Of a stretch of DNA of 49,476 nt, positions 1-10,154 are shown one piece after another. The stretch is from Rhodopila globiformis (GTDB lineage Bacteria; Pseudomonadota; Alphaproteobacteria; Acetobacterales; Acetobacteraceae). Position 1 is the stretch's first letter. Each line of letters opens with the position of its first letter. A model generated the notes under the pieces. It was not told the origin of the DNA. It saw only the letters and a program-made list of their open reading frames with translations, and made no database searches. The stretch covers positions 1 through 49,476 of the forward strand of contig NZ_NHRY01000156.1 in the NCBI RefSeq assembly GCF_002937115.1, read 5' to 3'. Position numbers and translations under genes: made by a program.

Positions 1-268
1 GCGGTGGCGGCTCGGTGGGCTGCGGCTTCGGCGGCTGGGTCACCGGCGGCGCGGGCGGCGCGGCCTCCTGCGACGGCGCGGGCTTCGGCGCAGGATTGGG
101 CGCGCGCGTCGTCGGCCCGGTCTCGTTCTGAAAGACCATCGCCACAGTGGCTTCCGGCGGTTCCTCGTCCTTGGGCGGGCGCGTGGGCAGGCCGAACAGC
201 AGCACCAGCAGGATCGTAACGTGCAGCGCCACCGAGATGATCAACCCGGTGCGCAGGCGGCGGTTCAT
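1..268 (-). CDS. tolA: TolA, N-terminal part (cut by window edge)
   Basis: Reading in from 268, the product begins MNRRLRTGLIISVALHVTIL, a short basic N-terminus followed by one hydrophobic helix (about residues 8-26). It then becomes Pro/Ala/Glu/Lys-rich, as in the periplasmic arm of TolA. TolA is the inner-membrane component that links TolQR to TolB and Pal in envelope constriction. Position just after tolQ-tolR on the same strand supports the call. About 89 codons are visible; the C-terminal domain lies beyond base 1. The reading frame is open further upstream, with an in-frame GTG about 66 nt earlier, so the start is not certain. An unusual 241-bp gap separates it from tolR. Confidence 0.8.
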   Translation of the reverse strand, partial: MNRRLRTGLIISVALHVTILLVLLFGLPTRPPKDEEPPEATVAMVFQNETGPTTRAPNPAPKPAPSQEAAPPAPPVTQPPKPQPTEPPP

Positions 269-509
269 GCCGGATGTGGACCGGCTGAGGGATTCCAGGC
301 CGCGGGAAAGGTACTGCAGCACGGGCGGGTCACCGGCAGGGAAGGAAGGGTGGAACGGCCAGGGCAGGCGTGGCAGGAGGGCGTCGCGGCGTCATGGTCA
401 GGTACCGTCGTATCGTCGTGGCCGGCCATGCGGGGAGAATGGCGCCCGGCCATGACGATAACGTGGCAGCAAGGTGGCAGCGCGACCTCGGCCCATGGTC
501 CCGGGCTCC
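269..509. repeat. tolR-tolA gap with degenerate REP-like palindrome
   Basis: This 241-bp gap interrupts an operon that is otherwise tightly packed. Around 418-456 it holds a GGCCGGCCAT / CCCGGCCATGACGAT pattern that resembles the palindromic repeat seen better at 2426-2456 and 44366-44439. I see no credible gene in it. The match is imperfect and judged by eye. Confidence 0.4.
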
Positions 510-989
510 TTACTTGTGCGGCGTGGCGGCGGGCCTGGCCGCGGCGGGCGCCGGCTGCGCCGCGGTCTGTTCCGCCAGCAGCGCCACCTTGGTGAAGCCG
601 CCGTCGGTGATCGTGCTCATCACCTCCATGATCCGGCCATAGGCCAGGTCCTTGTCGCCGCGCACGAATATCCGCCGTTCGGCATTGTTCTTCGAAAGTG
701 CCTGCAGCTTCGCCACCAGGTCGGTCAGGTCGACCCCCTGGTCCTGCAGGAAGATCGTGCCGTCCGCCTTGATGGTGACCGTCAGCGGCTCACTGTCACT
801 GTTCAGCGGCTGCGCGTTGGCCTTCGGCAGATCGACCGACACGCCGGAGGTCATCAGCGGCGCGGTCACCATGAAGATGATCAGCAGCACCAGCATCACG
901 TCGACCAGCGGCGTGACGTTGATCTCGGCCAGCGGGCGATAGCGGCCGCGCCGCCCTCGACCGCCCCCGGTGTGCATGGCCATGGCCAT
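510..989 (-). CDS. tolR: TolR, ExbD-family inner-membrane protein
   Basis: 159 residues, the usual size for TolR. After a basic N-terminus comes the family signature [20 protein letters not shown] (about residues 22-41), whose Asp in the membrane helix belongs to the proton pathway shared with TolQ. The rest is the periplasmic domain. The C-terminus is Ala/Pro-rich (about residues 140-157). TolQR uses the proton-motive force to energise TolA. The start lies 3 nt after the tolQ stop, so the two are probably coupled; several Met codons near the start (positions 1, 3, 5) leave the exact first residue open. Confidence 0.95.
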   Translation of the reverse strand: MAMAMHTGGGRGRRGRYRPLAEINVTPLVDVMLVLLIIFMVTAPLMTSGVSVDLPKANAQPLNSDSEPLTVTIKADGTIFLQDQGVDLTDLVAKLQALSKNNAERRIFVRGDKDLAYGRIMEVMSTITDGGFTKVALLAEQTAAQPAPAAARPAATPHK

Positions 990-992
990 CGG

Positions 993-1709
993 TCAGGCCC
1001 GCTCTTCGCTCTGGCGCGACAGGATGGCGCTGAATTCGGTGCCGAACGCCTCCATCCGCGCGGCAAAGCGGGCCAGGCTGGTGCTGATCTGGTTGTAGGC
1101 CAGCACCGCCGGGATCGCCGCGACCAGGCCGATGGCGGTGGCGAACAGCGCCTCGGCGATGCCGGGGGCAACGACGGCCAGGTTGGTGTTGTGCATGGCG
1201 GCGATGGCCGAGAACGAGTGCATGATGCCCCACACCGTGCCGAACAGGCCGATGAACGGCGCGGTGGCGCCGATGCTGGCCAGAAACACCATCCAGCGCT
1301 CCATCCGGTCCATCTCGCGCTGCACCGTCACGGTGATGGCGCGGTCGATGCGGTCGGTGACGCTGGTGTGGCTGATGTCGGCGCCGGCGACGCGCAGCGA
1401 GCGCCGCCACTCGCCCATGGCGGCGGCAAAGACCGAGGCCATCGGATGGTTCGGGCTGGTGCCTTCGCGGTCGTACAGGTCATCCAGGCTGCCGCCGGAC
1501 CAGAAGCGGTCCTCGAACGAGTCGGCTTCGCGGTTGGCCTTGCGCAGCGTGCTCCATTTCTCGAACACGATGGCCCAGACCCAGATGCTGGCGCCCAGCA
1601 GGCCGATCATGACAAGCTTGACGACGATATCGGCTTGCATGAACAGGCCCCACAGCGACAGGTCGCCGCCGGTTGTTCCCAGGTTTATCGCATCCACTGC
1701 TCGATCCAC
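993..1709 (-). CDS. tolQ: TolQ, proton channel subunit
   Basis: 238 residues. Three hydrophobic helices fit the MotA/TolQ/ExbB family: about 27-50, 138-165 and 172-200. The second and third contain the family pattern [13 protein letters not shown] and [19 protein letters not shown]. With TolR it forms the stator that converts proton flow into force on TolA. It lies 4 nt downstream of ybgC in the alphaproteobacterial order ybgC-tolQ-tolR-tolA. No anomalies seen. Confidence 0.96.
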   Translation of the reverse strand: MDRAVDAINLGTTGGDLSLWGLFMQADIVVKLVMIGLLGASIWVWAIVFEKWSTLRKANREADSFEDRFWSGGSLDDLYDREGTSPNHPMASVFAAAMGEWRRSLRVAGADISHTSVTDRIDRAITVTVQREMDRMERWMVFLASIGATAPFIGLFGTVWGIMHSFSAIAAMHNTNLAVVAPGIAEALFATAIGLVAAIPAVLAYNQISTSLARFAARMEAFGTEFSAILSRQSEERA

Positions 1710-1713
1710 TGCC

Positions 1714-2202
1714 CTAACCCCCTGTCATTCCATCCGCCGTTGACGTCTCTCCGGCCCGCCCGGCCGTGATTGCCGGCGGTTCAGCACGCATGGCCGCCAG
1801 CGCGTCCCGCCACCGGGGCGGAATGCGTGCCGGCCTATTCCCTCCGATTGCGACGCAGGCGAGCTTGATCCGCAATGCCGCGCAGATCCCGTCCGGGCCG
1901 CGCACCACCTGGCGCAAGACAACGGTTGCGCCCCGTACGTCCAGTGTTTCCGTCTCGACCACCAGATGGTCGTCGAGCGAAGCCGGCCGCACATAGTCTA
2001 TTTCGGCGCGATGCACCATGAACATCACATTGCACCGTTCGACCAGTTCGGCATGTGGGATTCCCGCATCACGCAGGGCTTCGGTCCGGGCCCGCTCGGC
2101 ATAGCGGAGGTAAGTGGCGTGATAGACGACGCCGCCGGCATCGGTGTCTTCATAATAGACGCGGACGGGGAAGCGGTGAATGGAGGGCGGGTGAGGATTC
2201 AT
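1714..2202 (-). CDS. ybgC: YbgC-type acyl-CoA thioesterase of the tol-pal cluster
   Basis: 162 residues with a hot-dog fold signature near the N-terminus: VYYEDTDAGGVVYHATYLRY, where the Asp after TD-type residues and the following Tyr-His segment mark the active-site region of 4-hydroxybenzoyl-CoA thioesterase relatives. YbgC hydrolyses acyl-CoA or acyl-ACP thioesters and is the first gene of many tol-pal operons. It is followed by tolQ after 4 nt. The C-terminal ~25 residues are extra and low in complexity. Confidence 0.92.
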   Translation of the reverse strand: MNPHPPSIHRFPVRVYYEDTDAGGVVYHATYLRYAERARTEALRDAGIPHAELVERCNVMFMVHRAEIDYVRPASLDDHLVVETETLDVRGATVVLRQVVRGPDGICAALRIKLACVAIGGNRPARIPPRWRDALAAMRAEPPAITAGRAGETSTADGMTGG

Positions 2203-2285
2203 TCATGAACCATAACGATGGCGGCGTGGGGCCGTCGTCCTCTCCTGGCGGGGCGCGCCGCCATGCCCGCCGGGAGCGGGAGACG

Positions 2286-2462
2286 GGCGAGGCCAGGTCG
2301 TCGTCCCCGCGTCATGGCCAGGCGTGTCCCCATGCGCATCAGGATAGGCGGAGCGGCGGAGCCAGGTCGTCTCCCTGTCGTCATGGCCGGGCGTGTCCCG
2401 GCCATCTGCGCTTCGACGGCGAGGGGTGGATGGCCGGGACACGCCCGGCCATGACGGAGAGA
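2286..2462. repeat. Dispersed REP-type repeat, copy 1
   Basis: The ruvB-ybgC gap (2203-2500) holds a repeat that recurs in inverted orientation at 44356-44530. The core, 2380-2456, is built from two palindromes, each ATGGCCGGG-loop-CCCGGCCAT, flanked by GTGGAT on one side and ATGACG on the other. Between the palindromes lies a spacer containing the CTTCGACGG segment that also occurs in copy 2. Homology continues into a weaker half with a third palindrome-like GTCATGGCCAGGCGTGTCCC stretch near 2321-2340. No coding capacity is apparent in the gap. Confidence 0.85.
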
Positions 2463-2500
2463 GCATGGTGCGGCCGTGACGGTGCAGTACATCCCCCCGC

Positions 2501-3564
<1,064 letters not shown>

Positions 3565-3568
<4 letters not shown>

Positions 3569-4179
3569 CCGGCAGCCCTTTGCGCCAGTTCCTTCAGGCT
3601 GTCACGAATCAGGGCGTCGAGCGAGGCGGAATCCCCCAGCCGCTCAAGCACACGTGCGACCGCCTGCTGCGCCTCCGGCCGGCGGTAGCCCAGGTTGACC
3701 AGGGCGGAGATCGCGTCATCCGCCGGCGTAGCCGGGGCGGCGACCGGGGTGTAGGACACGCCGGGCGAGGACGGCATGGTGCCGGTCTTGTCGCGCAGCT
3801 CGGTCAGCAGGCGGACGGCGAGGCGCGGGCCGACGCCGGGGGCGCGAGTCAGGCTGGCCTTGTCGCCGGCGGCGATGGCGCTGATCAGGTCGCGCGGCGA
3901 CAGCGCCGACAGGATGGCCAGCGCCACCTTGCCGCCGACGCCCTGCACCGTGGTCAGCAGGCGGAACCAGTCGCGCTCGGCGGTGTCGGCGAAGCCGTAC
4001 AGGATGATGGCGTCCTCGCGGACATGGGTCTCGATCAGCAGCTTCGTCGTCGCCGGGGCTTGCGGCAGGGCGGACAGGGTGCGCGCGGACGCCTGCACCA
4101 GATAGCCGACGCCGCCCACGTCGAGGACGCAGGCGCCATCGGACAGAGCCTCCACGCGTCCGGTGAGTTGGGCGATCAT
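3565..4179 (-). CDS. ruvA: RuvA, Holliday junction DNA-binding subunit
   Basis: 204 residues. The N-terminal OB domain begins [12 protein letters not shown] and includes GVGYLVQAS. Two helix-hairpin-helix regions follow ([18 protein letters not shown] and [17 protein letters not shown]). A C-terminal domain III (about 150-198) contacts RuvB. RuvA tetramers hold the junction open and recruit RuvB, encoded with a 4-nt overlap downstream. The resolvase gene ruvC, commonly just upstream, is not in this window. A near-consensus -10 lies 49-54 nt upstream. Confidence 0.96.
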
Positions 4180-4503
4180 ACTGGTCCGGTCCCGGGTCCT
4201 GCCCGCGAATCGGGCGAGAGCGGCGAATTATACGCGATGCGTGGCAAGAAAAAGTACTTGCTGTGCCGAAAACGGCATCGTCATGCGCATGATGCAGGCC
4301 AGTAATGCCGATAGCGGATTTGAAACAAGCTTAAAACAGTCCGGTCGTGACAAGGCTTCGCCCGCACACCTCTGCGCCGGGCCGCCAGAGCCCGGGGCTG
4401 GCACCGTCCATTTGTGTTGGCGGATCTGCCCGATGACGGGCGCCGGCCGGTGAAGGTGGATCGCGCCACGCCGGCACGAAGCCGGTCACCGGTGCACTCC
4501 GTA
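4180..4503 (-). promoter_or_regulatory. ruvA: ruvA upstream region with -10 box
   Basis: This 324-bp gap lies between ruvA and csaA, both on the minus strand. A perfect TATAAT reads on the minus strand at 4228-4233, about 50 nt before the ruvA ATG; the matching -35 is weak (T-rich stretch near 4250). A short palindrome TCATGCGCATGA lies at 4270-4281. I see no gene in the rest, 4285-4503. Confidence 0.45.
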
Positions 4504-4845
4504 TCAAAACAGCTTGCCGCCGTTCGGCACCCGCAGGTCCGGGCGGACCAGCACCACGGCGCCGTCCTCGTCGGGCATGCCCAGCGTCAGCACCTCGCTG
4601 ACGAACGGGCCGATCTGGCGCGGCGGGAAGTTGACGACGGCGCAGACCTGGCGGCCGATGAGCTGGTCGCACTTGTAGTGCACCGTCAGTTGCGCGCTGG
4701 ATTTCCTGTGGCCGATGCCGGGGCCGAAGTCAATCGTCAGCTTGACTGCGGGCTTTTTCGCCTCCGGGAAAGGCTGCGCGCTGATGATCGTGCCGACGCG
4801 GATGTCGACGGCCTCGAAGTCGCTGATGGTAATCTGGTCCGGCAT
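4504..4845 (-). CDS. csaA: CsaA-type tRNA-binding domain protein / export chaperone
   Basis: 113 residues forming a single OB-fold tRNA-binding domain. The N-terminus ISDFEAVDIRVGTI and the C-terminus LGMPDEDGAVVLVRPDLRVP match the CsaA family, which is a stand-alone relative of the MetRS C-terminal domain. CsaA is described as a secretion-related chaperone in Bacillus; its role in proteobacteria is less clear. The ATG at 4845 is preceded by GGGGAG at good spacing. Longer upstream frames add only low-complexity residues. The gene is monocistronic and divergent from the ggt gene at 4920. Confidence 0.88.
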   Translation of the reverse strand: MPDQITISDFEAVDIRVGTIISAQPFPEAKKPAVKLTIDFGPGIGHRKSSAQLTVHYKCDQLIGRQVCAVVNFPPRQIGPFVSEVLTLGMPDEDGAVVLVRPDLRVPNGGKLF

Positions 4846-4919
4846 GTGAGTCTCCCCGCGTTTGGCCGGGCGGGCTGGCTGCGCTACCATCGGGTATTTC
4901 CAGCCGCGAGGATACCCCG

Positions 4920-6518
4920 ATGCGCGATTTCCAGCTTCCCGGCCGCAGTCCCGTCTATGCCACTCATGGGATGGCGGCAACGTCCATGCCGGCGGCGACG
5001 CTGACGGCGCTGGATGTGCTGCGCGCCGGCGGCAACGCGCTGGACGCGGCGGTGGCGGCGGTGGCGGTGCAGTGCGTGATCGAGCCGCAATCCACCGGCA
5101 TCGGCGGCGACTGCTTCTGCCTCTATGCGCCGTCCGGGACCGGGCGGGTGATCGCGCTGAACGGCTCCGGCCGCGCCCCGGCTGCCGCCGATATCGACTG
5201 GTATGAAGCCCATGGGATGCAGGCGCTGGAGAACACCTCGGCCCATGCGGTGACAGTCCCCGGCGCGATCGGCGCCTGGGAGACGCTGCTGAAGGCGCAC
5301 GGCCGCAAGGGGCTGGACGAGTTGCTGCAGCCGGCGATCCGCATGGCCGCCGAGGGCTGGCCGGTGCATTCGAAAGTGTCCTGGGACTGGGGCCGCAGCG
5401 TGGACAAGCTGCGCAAGGGCGGCGCGACGCCGTTCCTGCCCAACGGCACGGCGCCGAAGGCCGGCGACCGGTTCGCCAACCCGGCGTTGGCGGAAACACT
5501 GCGGCTGGTCGCGAGGCACGGGGCGAAGGCGTTCTATGAAGGCCCCGTCGCCGCCGACATGGTGGGGACGCTGCGCGGGCGCGGCGGCCTGCACACCGAG
5601 CAGGATTTCGCCGAGGGCCTGGCCGCGGCTGAGTTCGTCGCGCCGATCACGCTGGCCTGGAAAGGCTACGACGTGTACCAGTGCCCGCCGAACGGCCAGG
5701 GCCTCCTGGTGCTGATGATCCTGGGCATGCTTGGCGGCCTGCCGCCCGCGCCGGACGGCGCCACCGGCGTGATCCGCGCGCACCGCCATATCGAGGCGGC
5801 ACGCCTGGCCTATCGCGACCGCGACGCCTTCCTGGCGGATCCGCGGCATGCCGACGTTCCGGTGAAGAAGCTGCTCAGCGCGGAGTACCTGACGTCGCAG
5901 CGGGGGCTGATCACCGATGCCGGGGTGATCCGGGACCTGCCGACGGCCGGCGAGTCGGAACTGCCGCCGCACCGCGACACGGTCTATCTCTGTGTGGTCG
6001 ACAAGGACGGCAATGCGTGCAGCTTCATCAACTCGCTGTACGAGAACTTCGGCAGCGGCATCCTGGCGCACGGCTCGGGGGTGATGCTGCACAACCGCGG
6101 CTGTGGGTTCCGCCTGCAGCGCGGCCACCGCAACTGCATCGCGCCCCGTAAGCGGCCGATGCACACGATCATCCCGGGCATGCTCATGAAAGACGGCCGG
6201 GCAGTGATGCCGTTCGGCGTGATGGGCGGGCATTACCAGCCGATGGGGCAGTCCTGGTTCCTGACCAATTTCCTGGAGTACGGGCTGGACATCCAGGAAT
6301 CGCTCGACCTGTTCCGCGTCTTCCCGACCGGCGGCAAACTGCTGGTGGAGCGTGGCGTGCCGGACGAACTGGTGCGCGAACTGGCGGCGCTGGGGCACGT
6401 GCCGGAGGCGACCGAGCGGCCGCACGGCGGCGGGCAGGCGATCTGGATCGACCATGCGCGTGGCTGCCTGGTGGCCGGCTCCGAGCCACGCAAGGACGGC
6501 CTGGCGCTGGGGTACTGA
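4920..6518 (+). CDS. Gamma-glutamyltransferase family protein (Ntn hydrolase)
   Basis: 532 residues, similar to bacterial gamma-glutamyltransferases. The large-subunit part contains GGNALDAAVA (about 37-46) and QSTGIGGDCF (57-66). The autoprocessing nucleophile is probably Thr354 in HRDTVYLCVVDKDGNACSFI. The small-subunit part has SLYENFGSG and VMLHNRG. There is no signal peptide, so this is probably a cytoplasmic member of the Ggt/YwrD-like group rather than the periplasmic glutathione hydrolase. The amidase gene starts 3 nt downstream, which suggests a joint role in cleaving amide or gamma-glutamyl compounds; the substrate is unknown. Confidence 0.88.
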   Translation: MRDFQLPGRSPVYATHGMAATSMPAATLTALDVLRAGGNALDAAVAAVAVQCVIEPQSTGIGGDCFCLYAPSGTGRVIALNGSGRAPAAADIDWYEAHGMQALENTSAHAVTVPGAIGAWETLLKAHGRKGLDELLQPAIRMAAEGWPVHSKVSWDWGRSVDKLRKGGATPFLPNGTAPKAGDRFANPALAETLRLVARHGAKAFYEGPVAADMVGTLRGRGGLHTEQDFAEGLAAAEFVAPITLAWKGYDVYQCPPNGQGLLVLMILGMLGGLPPAPDGATGVIRAHRHIEAARLAYRDRDAFLADPRHADVPVKKLLSAEYLTSQRGLITDAGVIRDLPTAGESELPPHRDTVYLCVVDKDGNACSFINSLYENFGSGILAHGSGVMLHNRGCGFRLQRGHRNCIAPRKRPMHTIIPGMLMKDGRAVMPFGVMGGHYQPMGQSWFLTNFLEYGLDIQESLDLFRVFPTGGKLLVERGVPDELVRELAALGHVPEATERPHGGGQAIWIDHARGCLVAGSEPRKDGLALGY

Positions 6519-6521
6519 GCC

Positions 6522-8015
6522 ATGACCGAACCCTGCGACCTGGCCGCCGTCGAAGCCCGGCAGCTGATTGGCGCGAAGCAGCTGGCGCCGAGCGAGCTGC
6601 TGCAAAGCTGCATTGCCCGCATCGAGGCGGTGGACCACGCCGTCAACGCCATGGTCGCGCGCGACTTCACCCGCGCCCGGGCCACCGCCGCCGCGGCGGA
6701 TGCGGCAGTGACGCGCGGCGACGACCTGCCGCCGCTGCACGGCCTGCCGATCGGCATCAAGGACCTGACCGCGGCCGAGGGACTGCGCACGACGCAAGGC
6801 TCGGTGCTGTTCGCGGATCATGTCCCGGCGGCGGATGATCCGCTGGTGGCGCGGCTGCGGCGGGCCGGGGCGAATGTCATCGGCAAGACCAACACGCCGG
6901 AGTTCGGCGCCGGCGCCAACACCCGCAATGCGGTGTATGGCGCCACCGGCAACCCGTTCGATCCGGCGAAATCCTGCGCCGGGTCCTCCGGCGGCGCCGC
7001 GGTGGCGCTGGCGACGGGGATGGCGCCGCTGTGCCAGGGCTCCGACACCGGCGGGTCATTGCGCAATCCGGCAGCGTTCTGCGGCATCGTCGGATTCCGC
7101 CCGACGCCGGGCATGGTGCCGTTTCTGGCCAGGGGCATGGGCTGGAGCGGACTGCCGGTGCTGGGGCCGATGGCGCGGACCGTGGCGGATACCGCCCTGC
7201 TGCTGGCGTCTATGGCCTCGGATGACGGCTACGACCCGCTGGCGACGACGATCCACGGGCGGACTGTGCGGCGGGCCGAGGACCTGTATCCGCCGGCGGC
7301 GCTGGATCTGGCGCGGCTGCGGGTGGCGCTGACGCCGGATTTCGGCTTCGCGCCGACCGAGCGGATGATCCGCGACACGTTCGCCGAGAAGACCGGGCTG
7401 TTCCGGCATGTCTTCGCGGTCGCCGAGGACGCCGCGCCGGATTGTTCCGGCACGGACGAAACATTCGAGGTGCTGCGGGCGGTGGCGTTCCTGGGCTCTC
7501 ACGCGGACAAGGTGCGCGAGACGCCGGACCGCGTCGGCCCAAACGTGCGGGCCAACGTGGCGGAGGGGCTGCGCTATTCGGCCGCGGACGTGGCCCGGGC
7601 GATGACCGCGCAGACGGCGATCTACCGAAGCTGGCAGACGTTCTTTGAGCGCTACGACGTCATCCTGTCCCCGGCGATCACCGTCTCGCCGCGTTCCTGG
7701 CGGGAGCTGTATCCGGCCGAGATCGACGGCGCCGCGACGCGGACCTATTTCCACTGGCTGGCGCTGGCCTATGCCGTGACGGTTGTCGGCCATCCGGCGA
7801 TCTCGCTGCCGGTGGGCCTGGACCGCGCGGGCATGCCGTTCGGGCTGCAGATCGTCGGACCGCGCGGCGGCGACGCGCTGGTGCTGCGGGTCGCGGCGGA
7901 ACTGGAGGCGCTGCTGGCGGGGGATGCGCGGACCGCGCGGCCGGTGCCGGACATCGCGGCACTGAAGGCGGCGCCGGCGATCAGCGGGATGGAGGGGTTC
8001 CTGGGGTTCGGTTGA
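6522..8015 (+). CDS. Amidase signature family hydrolase
   Basis: 497 residues. The Ser-cisSer-Lys triad is visible: Lys80 in LPIGIKD, the cis-Ser in SCAGSSGGAAVALATG (Ser155/156), and nucleophile Ser179 in CQGSDTGGSLRNPA. The family hydrolyses amides and includes GatA. A GatA role is unlikely because gatB and gatC are not adjacent and the C-terminus differs. It is cotranscribed with the Ggt-like gene (3-nt gap), so it may act on the same compounds. The specific substrate cannot be read from the sequence. Confidence 0.9.
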   Translation: MTEPCDLAAVEARQLIGAKQLAPSELLQSCIARIEAVDHAVNAMVARDFTRARATAAAADAAVTRGDDLPPLHGLPIGIKDLTAAEGLRTTQGSVLFADHVPAADDPLVARLRRAGANVIGKTNTPEFGAGANTRNAVYGATGNPFDPAKSCAGSSGGAAVALATGMAPLCQGSDTGGSLRNPAAFCGIVGFRPTPGMVPFLARGMGWSGLPVLGPMARTVADTALLLASMASDDGYDPLATTIHGRTVRRAEDLYPPAALDLARLRVALTPDFGFAPTERMIRDTFAEKTGLFRHVFAVAEDAAPDCSGTDETFEVLRAVAFLGSHADKVRETPDRVGPNVRANVAEGLRYSAADVARAMTAQTAIYRSWQTFFERYDVILSPAITVSPRSWRELYPAEIDGAATRTYFHWLALAYAVTVVGHPAISLPVGLDRAGMPFGLQIVGPRGGDALVLRVAAELEALLAGDARTARPVPDIAALKAAPAISGMEGFLGFG

Positions 8016-8131
8016 CCGGTGCGCCGCGCGTGATACCGAGGCGCGATTCCTTGCCGTGACGCCGAACTGAGCCGCGCGCATGTGATGCCGGCGCGGGAAC
8101 ATCCCGCACATCTGCGATGTTAAGGCACCGT

Positions 8132-8213
8132 CAGCCCGACCGTATCACGAAGCGGTCCCGGGCCGATGAAATTGCGTGTGAAACATGAGCTGGAGCCGTT
8201 CCGCCCGGGGCGG
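8132..8213. repeat. 82-bp structured repeat, copy 1
   Basis: The stretch aligns without gaps to 9988-10069 in the same orientation; by eye about 59 of 82 positions match. The best-conserved core is GATGAAATT...GAAACATGAGC. A short stem is possible between CACG (8146-8149) and CGTG (8175-8178). In copy 2 the same positions read CGTG and CACG, so pairing is kept through compensatory changes. It lies between the amidase stop and the YkoP-like gene. Confidence 0.65.
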
Positions 8214-8285
8214 AGAGGCTGCAGCCCGGCACAGCATCGCGCCGCGGGCTTCGCCTCCGGCACCGATCGTTCTGCGGAGCGTGCC

Positions 8286-8939
8286 ATGTCCCTTGCCGTG
8301 GCGAACCGGCCAGCCGGACCAGAAGCGCCCCTGCCCCCGCGGGAGCCGCAAGCCGCAAGCCTGTCCGACCGGGCCTGGGTGACCGTGGTGACCGCAACCG
8401 ATGCGGTGCTGCGCCGTATATACGGCGTGCAGACGTTCTCGGATCATCCGGCCTGCCTGCTGCGCATCGCGCGCGGCACCGCGCCGCACCGGATCACGCT
8501 GCGGGACGGCACCGCCGTGGCCGCCGGCGCGCCGATCGCGATGCTGCACTTCTGGAACGAGCATCTGCCCCATTTCCCGCCCGACGGACCGGATCTGGCC
8601 TGGGCCAGGTTGTTCCGGGAATGCATGGTGATCTCGTTGCAGGAGCTGTCTCATCATTTGCAGGCCACGCCGGCGTGGTACGACGTGCGGATCATCCATG
8701 CCTGCGTCAATTTCGGCAGCCGTCGCCGGCGCTGGCAGATTCAGCGCGCCGCCGCCCGCTTCGGCTTCGAGTTGCTGCCCACCGAGGTCCCGTGCGGCCT
8801 GCACGAATGGGGCGAGAACATGCTGATCTGGGCGTTCGTGCGCGCATTCAATCCGCCGGCCCTGCGGCGCCATGCGCTATGGCGCGACCGGACCGGGTTG
8901 TGGATATCGAAGGCAAGCCTGATCAGCCGCTACGGATGA
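8286..8939 (+). CDS. YkoP-like domain protein
   Basis: 217 residues from the ATG at 8286, which has GGAG 6 nt upstream; a frame reaching back to 8166 would run through the repeat and adds only low-complexity residues. The body contains FSDHPACLLRIARG, GAPIAMLHFWNEHLP and a C-terminal PTEVPCGLHEWGENMLIWAF, a pattern I associate with the uncharacterised YkoP-like family. No signal peptide or clear membrane segment is seen. Its stop overlaps the start of the AI-2E family transporter (ATGA at 8936-8939), so the two act in one operon and perhaps in one envelope process. Function unknown. Confidence 0.7.
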   Translation: MSLAVANRPAGPEAPLPPREPQAASLSDRAWVTVVTATDAVLRRIYGVQTFSDHPACLLRIARGTAPHRITLRDGTAVAAGAPIAMLHFWNEHLPHFPPDGPDLAWARLFRECMVISLQELSHHLQATPAWYDVRIIHACVNFGSRRRRWQIQRAAARFGFELLPTEVPCGLHEWGENMLIWAFVRAFNPPALRRHALWRDRTGLWISKASLISRYG

Positions 8940-10006
8940 CGAACCGCCGCTCGCCGGTCGGGGGCTGGCCCATCGCAATCATCGGGATGGTGCTGCTTCT
9001 GCTTGTCTATACGCTGCGCTATGCGCTGATCCCGTTCCTGTTCGCCGGGATGTTCGGCTTCGTGCTGAATCCCGTCCTGCGCTGGCTGACGCCACGCATG
9101 GGCAACCGGCGCTGGCCCGGTGCTGTCGCGTTCAGCATCCTGATCATCGGCGGCGCCGGCTTCGCGCTCTACTGGGTCGGCAGCACGGCGTTCCAGGATG
9201 TGTCGCACCTGCTCGGGCGGTTGCCCGAGATGATCCGCACCGGCGTGGGATCGCTGGTCGGGCCTGACGGCATCCAGGTGTTCGGCACGCACTACAGCCC
9301 GCAGCAGGTTGCGAACAAGGTCATCGACGGCGCGACCAACCTGGGGAACGCGGCGCGGGTGCTGCTTGCCGTGAAGATCGGCGCCGGCCTGCTGGCCGAA
9401 TTCTTCCTGACGATGGTGCTGATCCCCTATTTCCTGGTCTCCTGGCCGCGCCTGTCGGCTGGCGCCCTGTGGCTGCTTCCGCCCGAGCGGCGGGTCTCGG
9501 TGGAGCGGATGCTGCCCACGCTGGTGCCCATGCTGCGCCGCTACATGGTCGGCCTGATGTGCGTTGTCGTCTATACGACGACTGTTGCCTATATCGGCCT
9601 GGGCGCGATCTTCCATGTGCGGGGGGCGGCGCTGCTGTCCGTGGTGGTCGGGGTGCTGGAACTGGTGCCAGTGGTTGGGCCGATCAGTTCGATGCTGCTG
9701 ATTGGCCTTGCCTCGGCGCAGCACGGGCTGTGGCACCTGCTGTCAGTCATGAGTTACGCGCTCGCGCTGCGGCTGTCGATCGACAACCTGGTGGGCCCGT
9801 TCGTGCTGGGGCGCGCCGCCACGATCCATCCGGTGATTGTAATCTTCGGCTTCGTGGTCGGGGTGATCCTGTTCGGCATTATCGGCCTGGTGCTGGCGGT
9901 GCCGACCGCGGCCTGCATCAAGCTGATCCTGGAGGAGTACTATGCCGAGCCGATCGCCCCGCGATCCCGCGCGCGATCGGGCGATCTCGGTCCGACCGAA
10001 TCGTGA
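8936..10006 (+). CDS. AI-2E family transporter (PF01594-type membrane protein)
   Basis: 356 residues and about 7-8 membrane helices: pairs near 12-48, around 63-83, then a soluble loop with amphipathic segments, and a C-terminal bundle from ~160 on. The C-terminal GVLELVPVVGPISSMLLI and RLSIDNLVGPFVLGRA are typical for the family, which was named after E. coli TqsA but covers exporters and antiporters of varied substrates. Start chosen at the ATGA overlap with the YkoP-like gene. The substrate cannot be inferred. Confidence 0.85.
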   Translation: MTNRRSPVGGWPIAIIGMVLLLLVYTLRYALIPFLFAGMFGFVLNPVLRWLTPRMGNRRWPGAVAFSILIIGGAGFALYWVGSTAFQDVSHLLGRLPEMIRTGVGSLVGPDGIQVFGTHYSPQQVANKVIDGATNLGNAARVLLAVKIGAGLLAEFFLTMVLIPYFLVSWPRLSAGALWLLPPERRVSVERMLPTLVPMLRRYMVGLMCVVVYTTTVAYIGLGAIFHVRGAALLSVVVGVLELVPVVGPISSMLLIGLASAQHGLWHLLSVMSYALALRLSIDNLVGPFVLGRAATIHPVIVIFGFVVGVILFGIIGLVLAVPTAACIKLILEEYYAEPIAPRSRARSGDLGPTES

Positions 10007-10069
10007 AGCGCGTTCAGGCGGATGAAATTTCACGCGAAACATGAGCCTGGGCGTTTCCGGCCGGGTTGG
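9988..10069. repeat. 82-bp structured repeat, copy 2
   Basis: This copy overlaps the last codons of the transporter gene and continues into the 3' region. It aligns with 8132-8213 at a constant offset of 1856 bp. The stem CGTGAA (10002-10007) / TTCACG (10029-10034) is longer than in copy 1. It could be a 3' structure or attachment-type repeat; I found no third copy in the window by eye. Confidence 0.65.
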
Positions 10070-10154
10070 GAACGCTTCCCGCCCGCTGCCTCGTGCCGGT
10101 TTCCCGCGCCCCCAACCACCGCGCGCGTGCCAGCCGGCCCCGCGGGCCGTGGTG

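Noticed and set aside
4884..6821. 645-codon open frame on the minus strand
   Set aside because: It is antisense to the gamma-glutamyltransferase gene and shows no protein features.
8166..8285. N-terminal extension of the YkoP-like protein from ATG 8166
   Set aside because: The extension is encoded by the 82-bp repeat, and the same repeat occurs in a 3' region at 10022, so it is unlikely to be protein coding.
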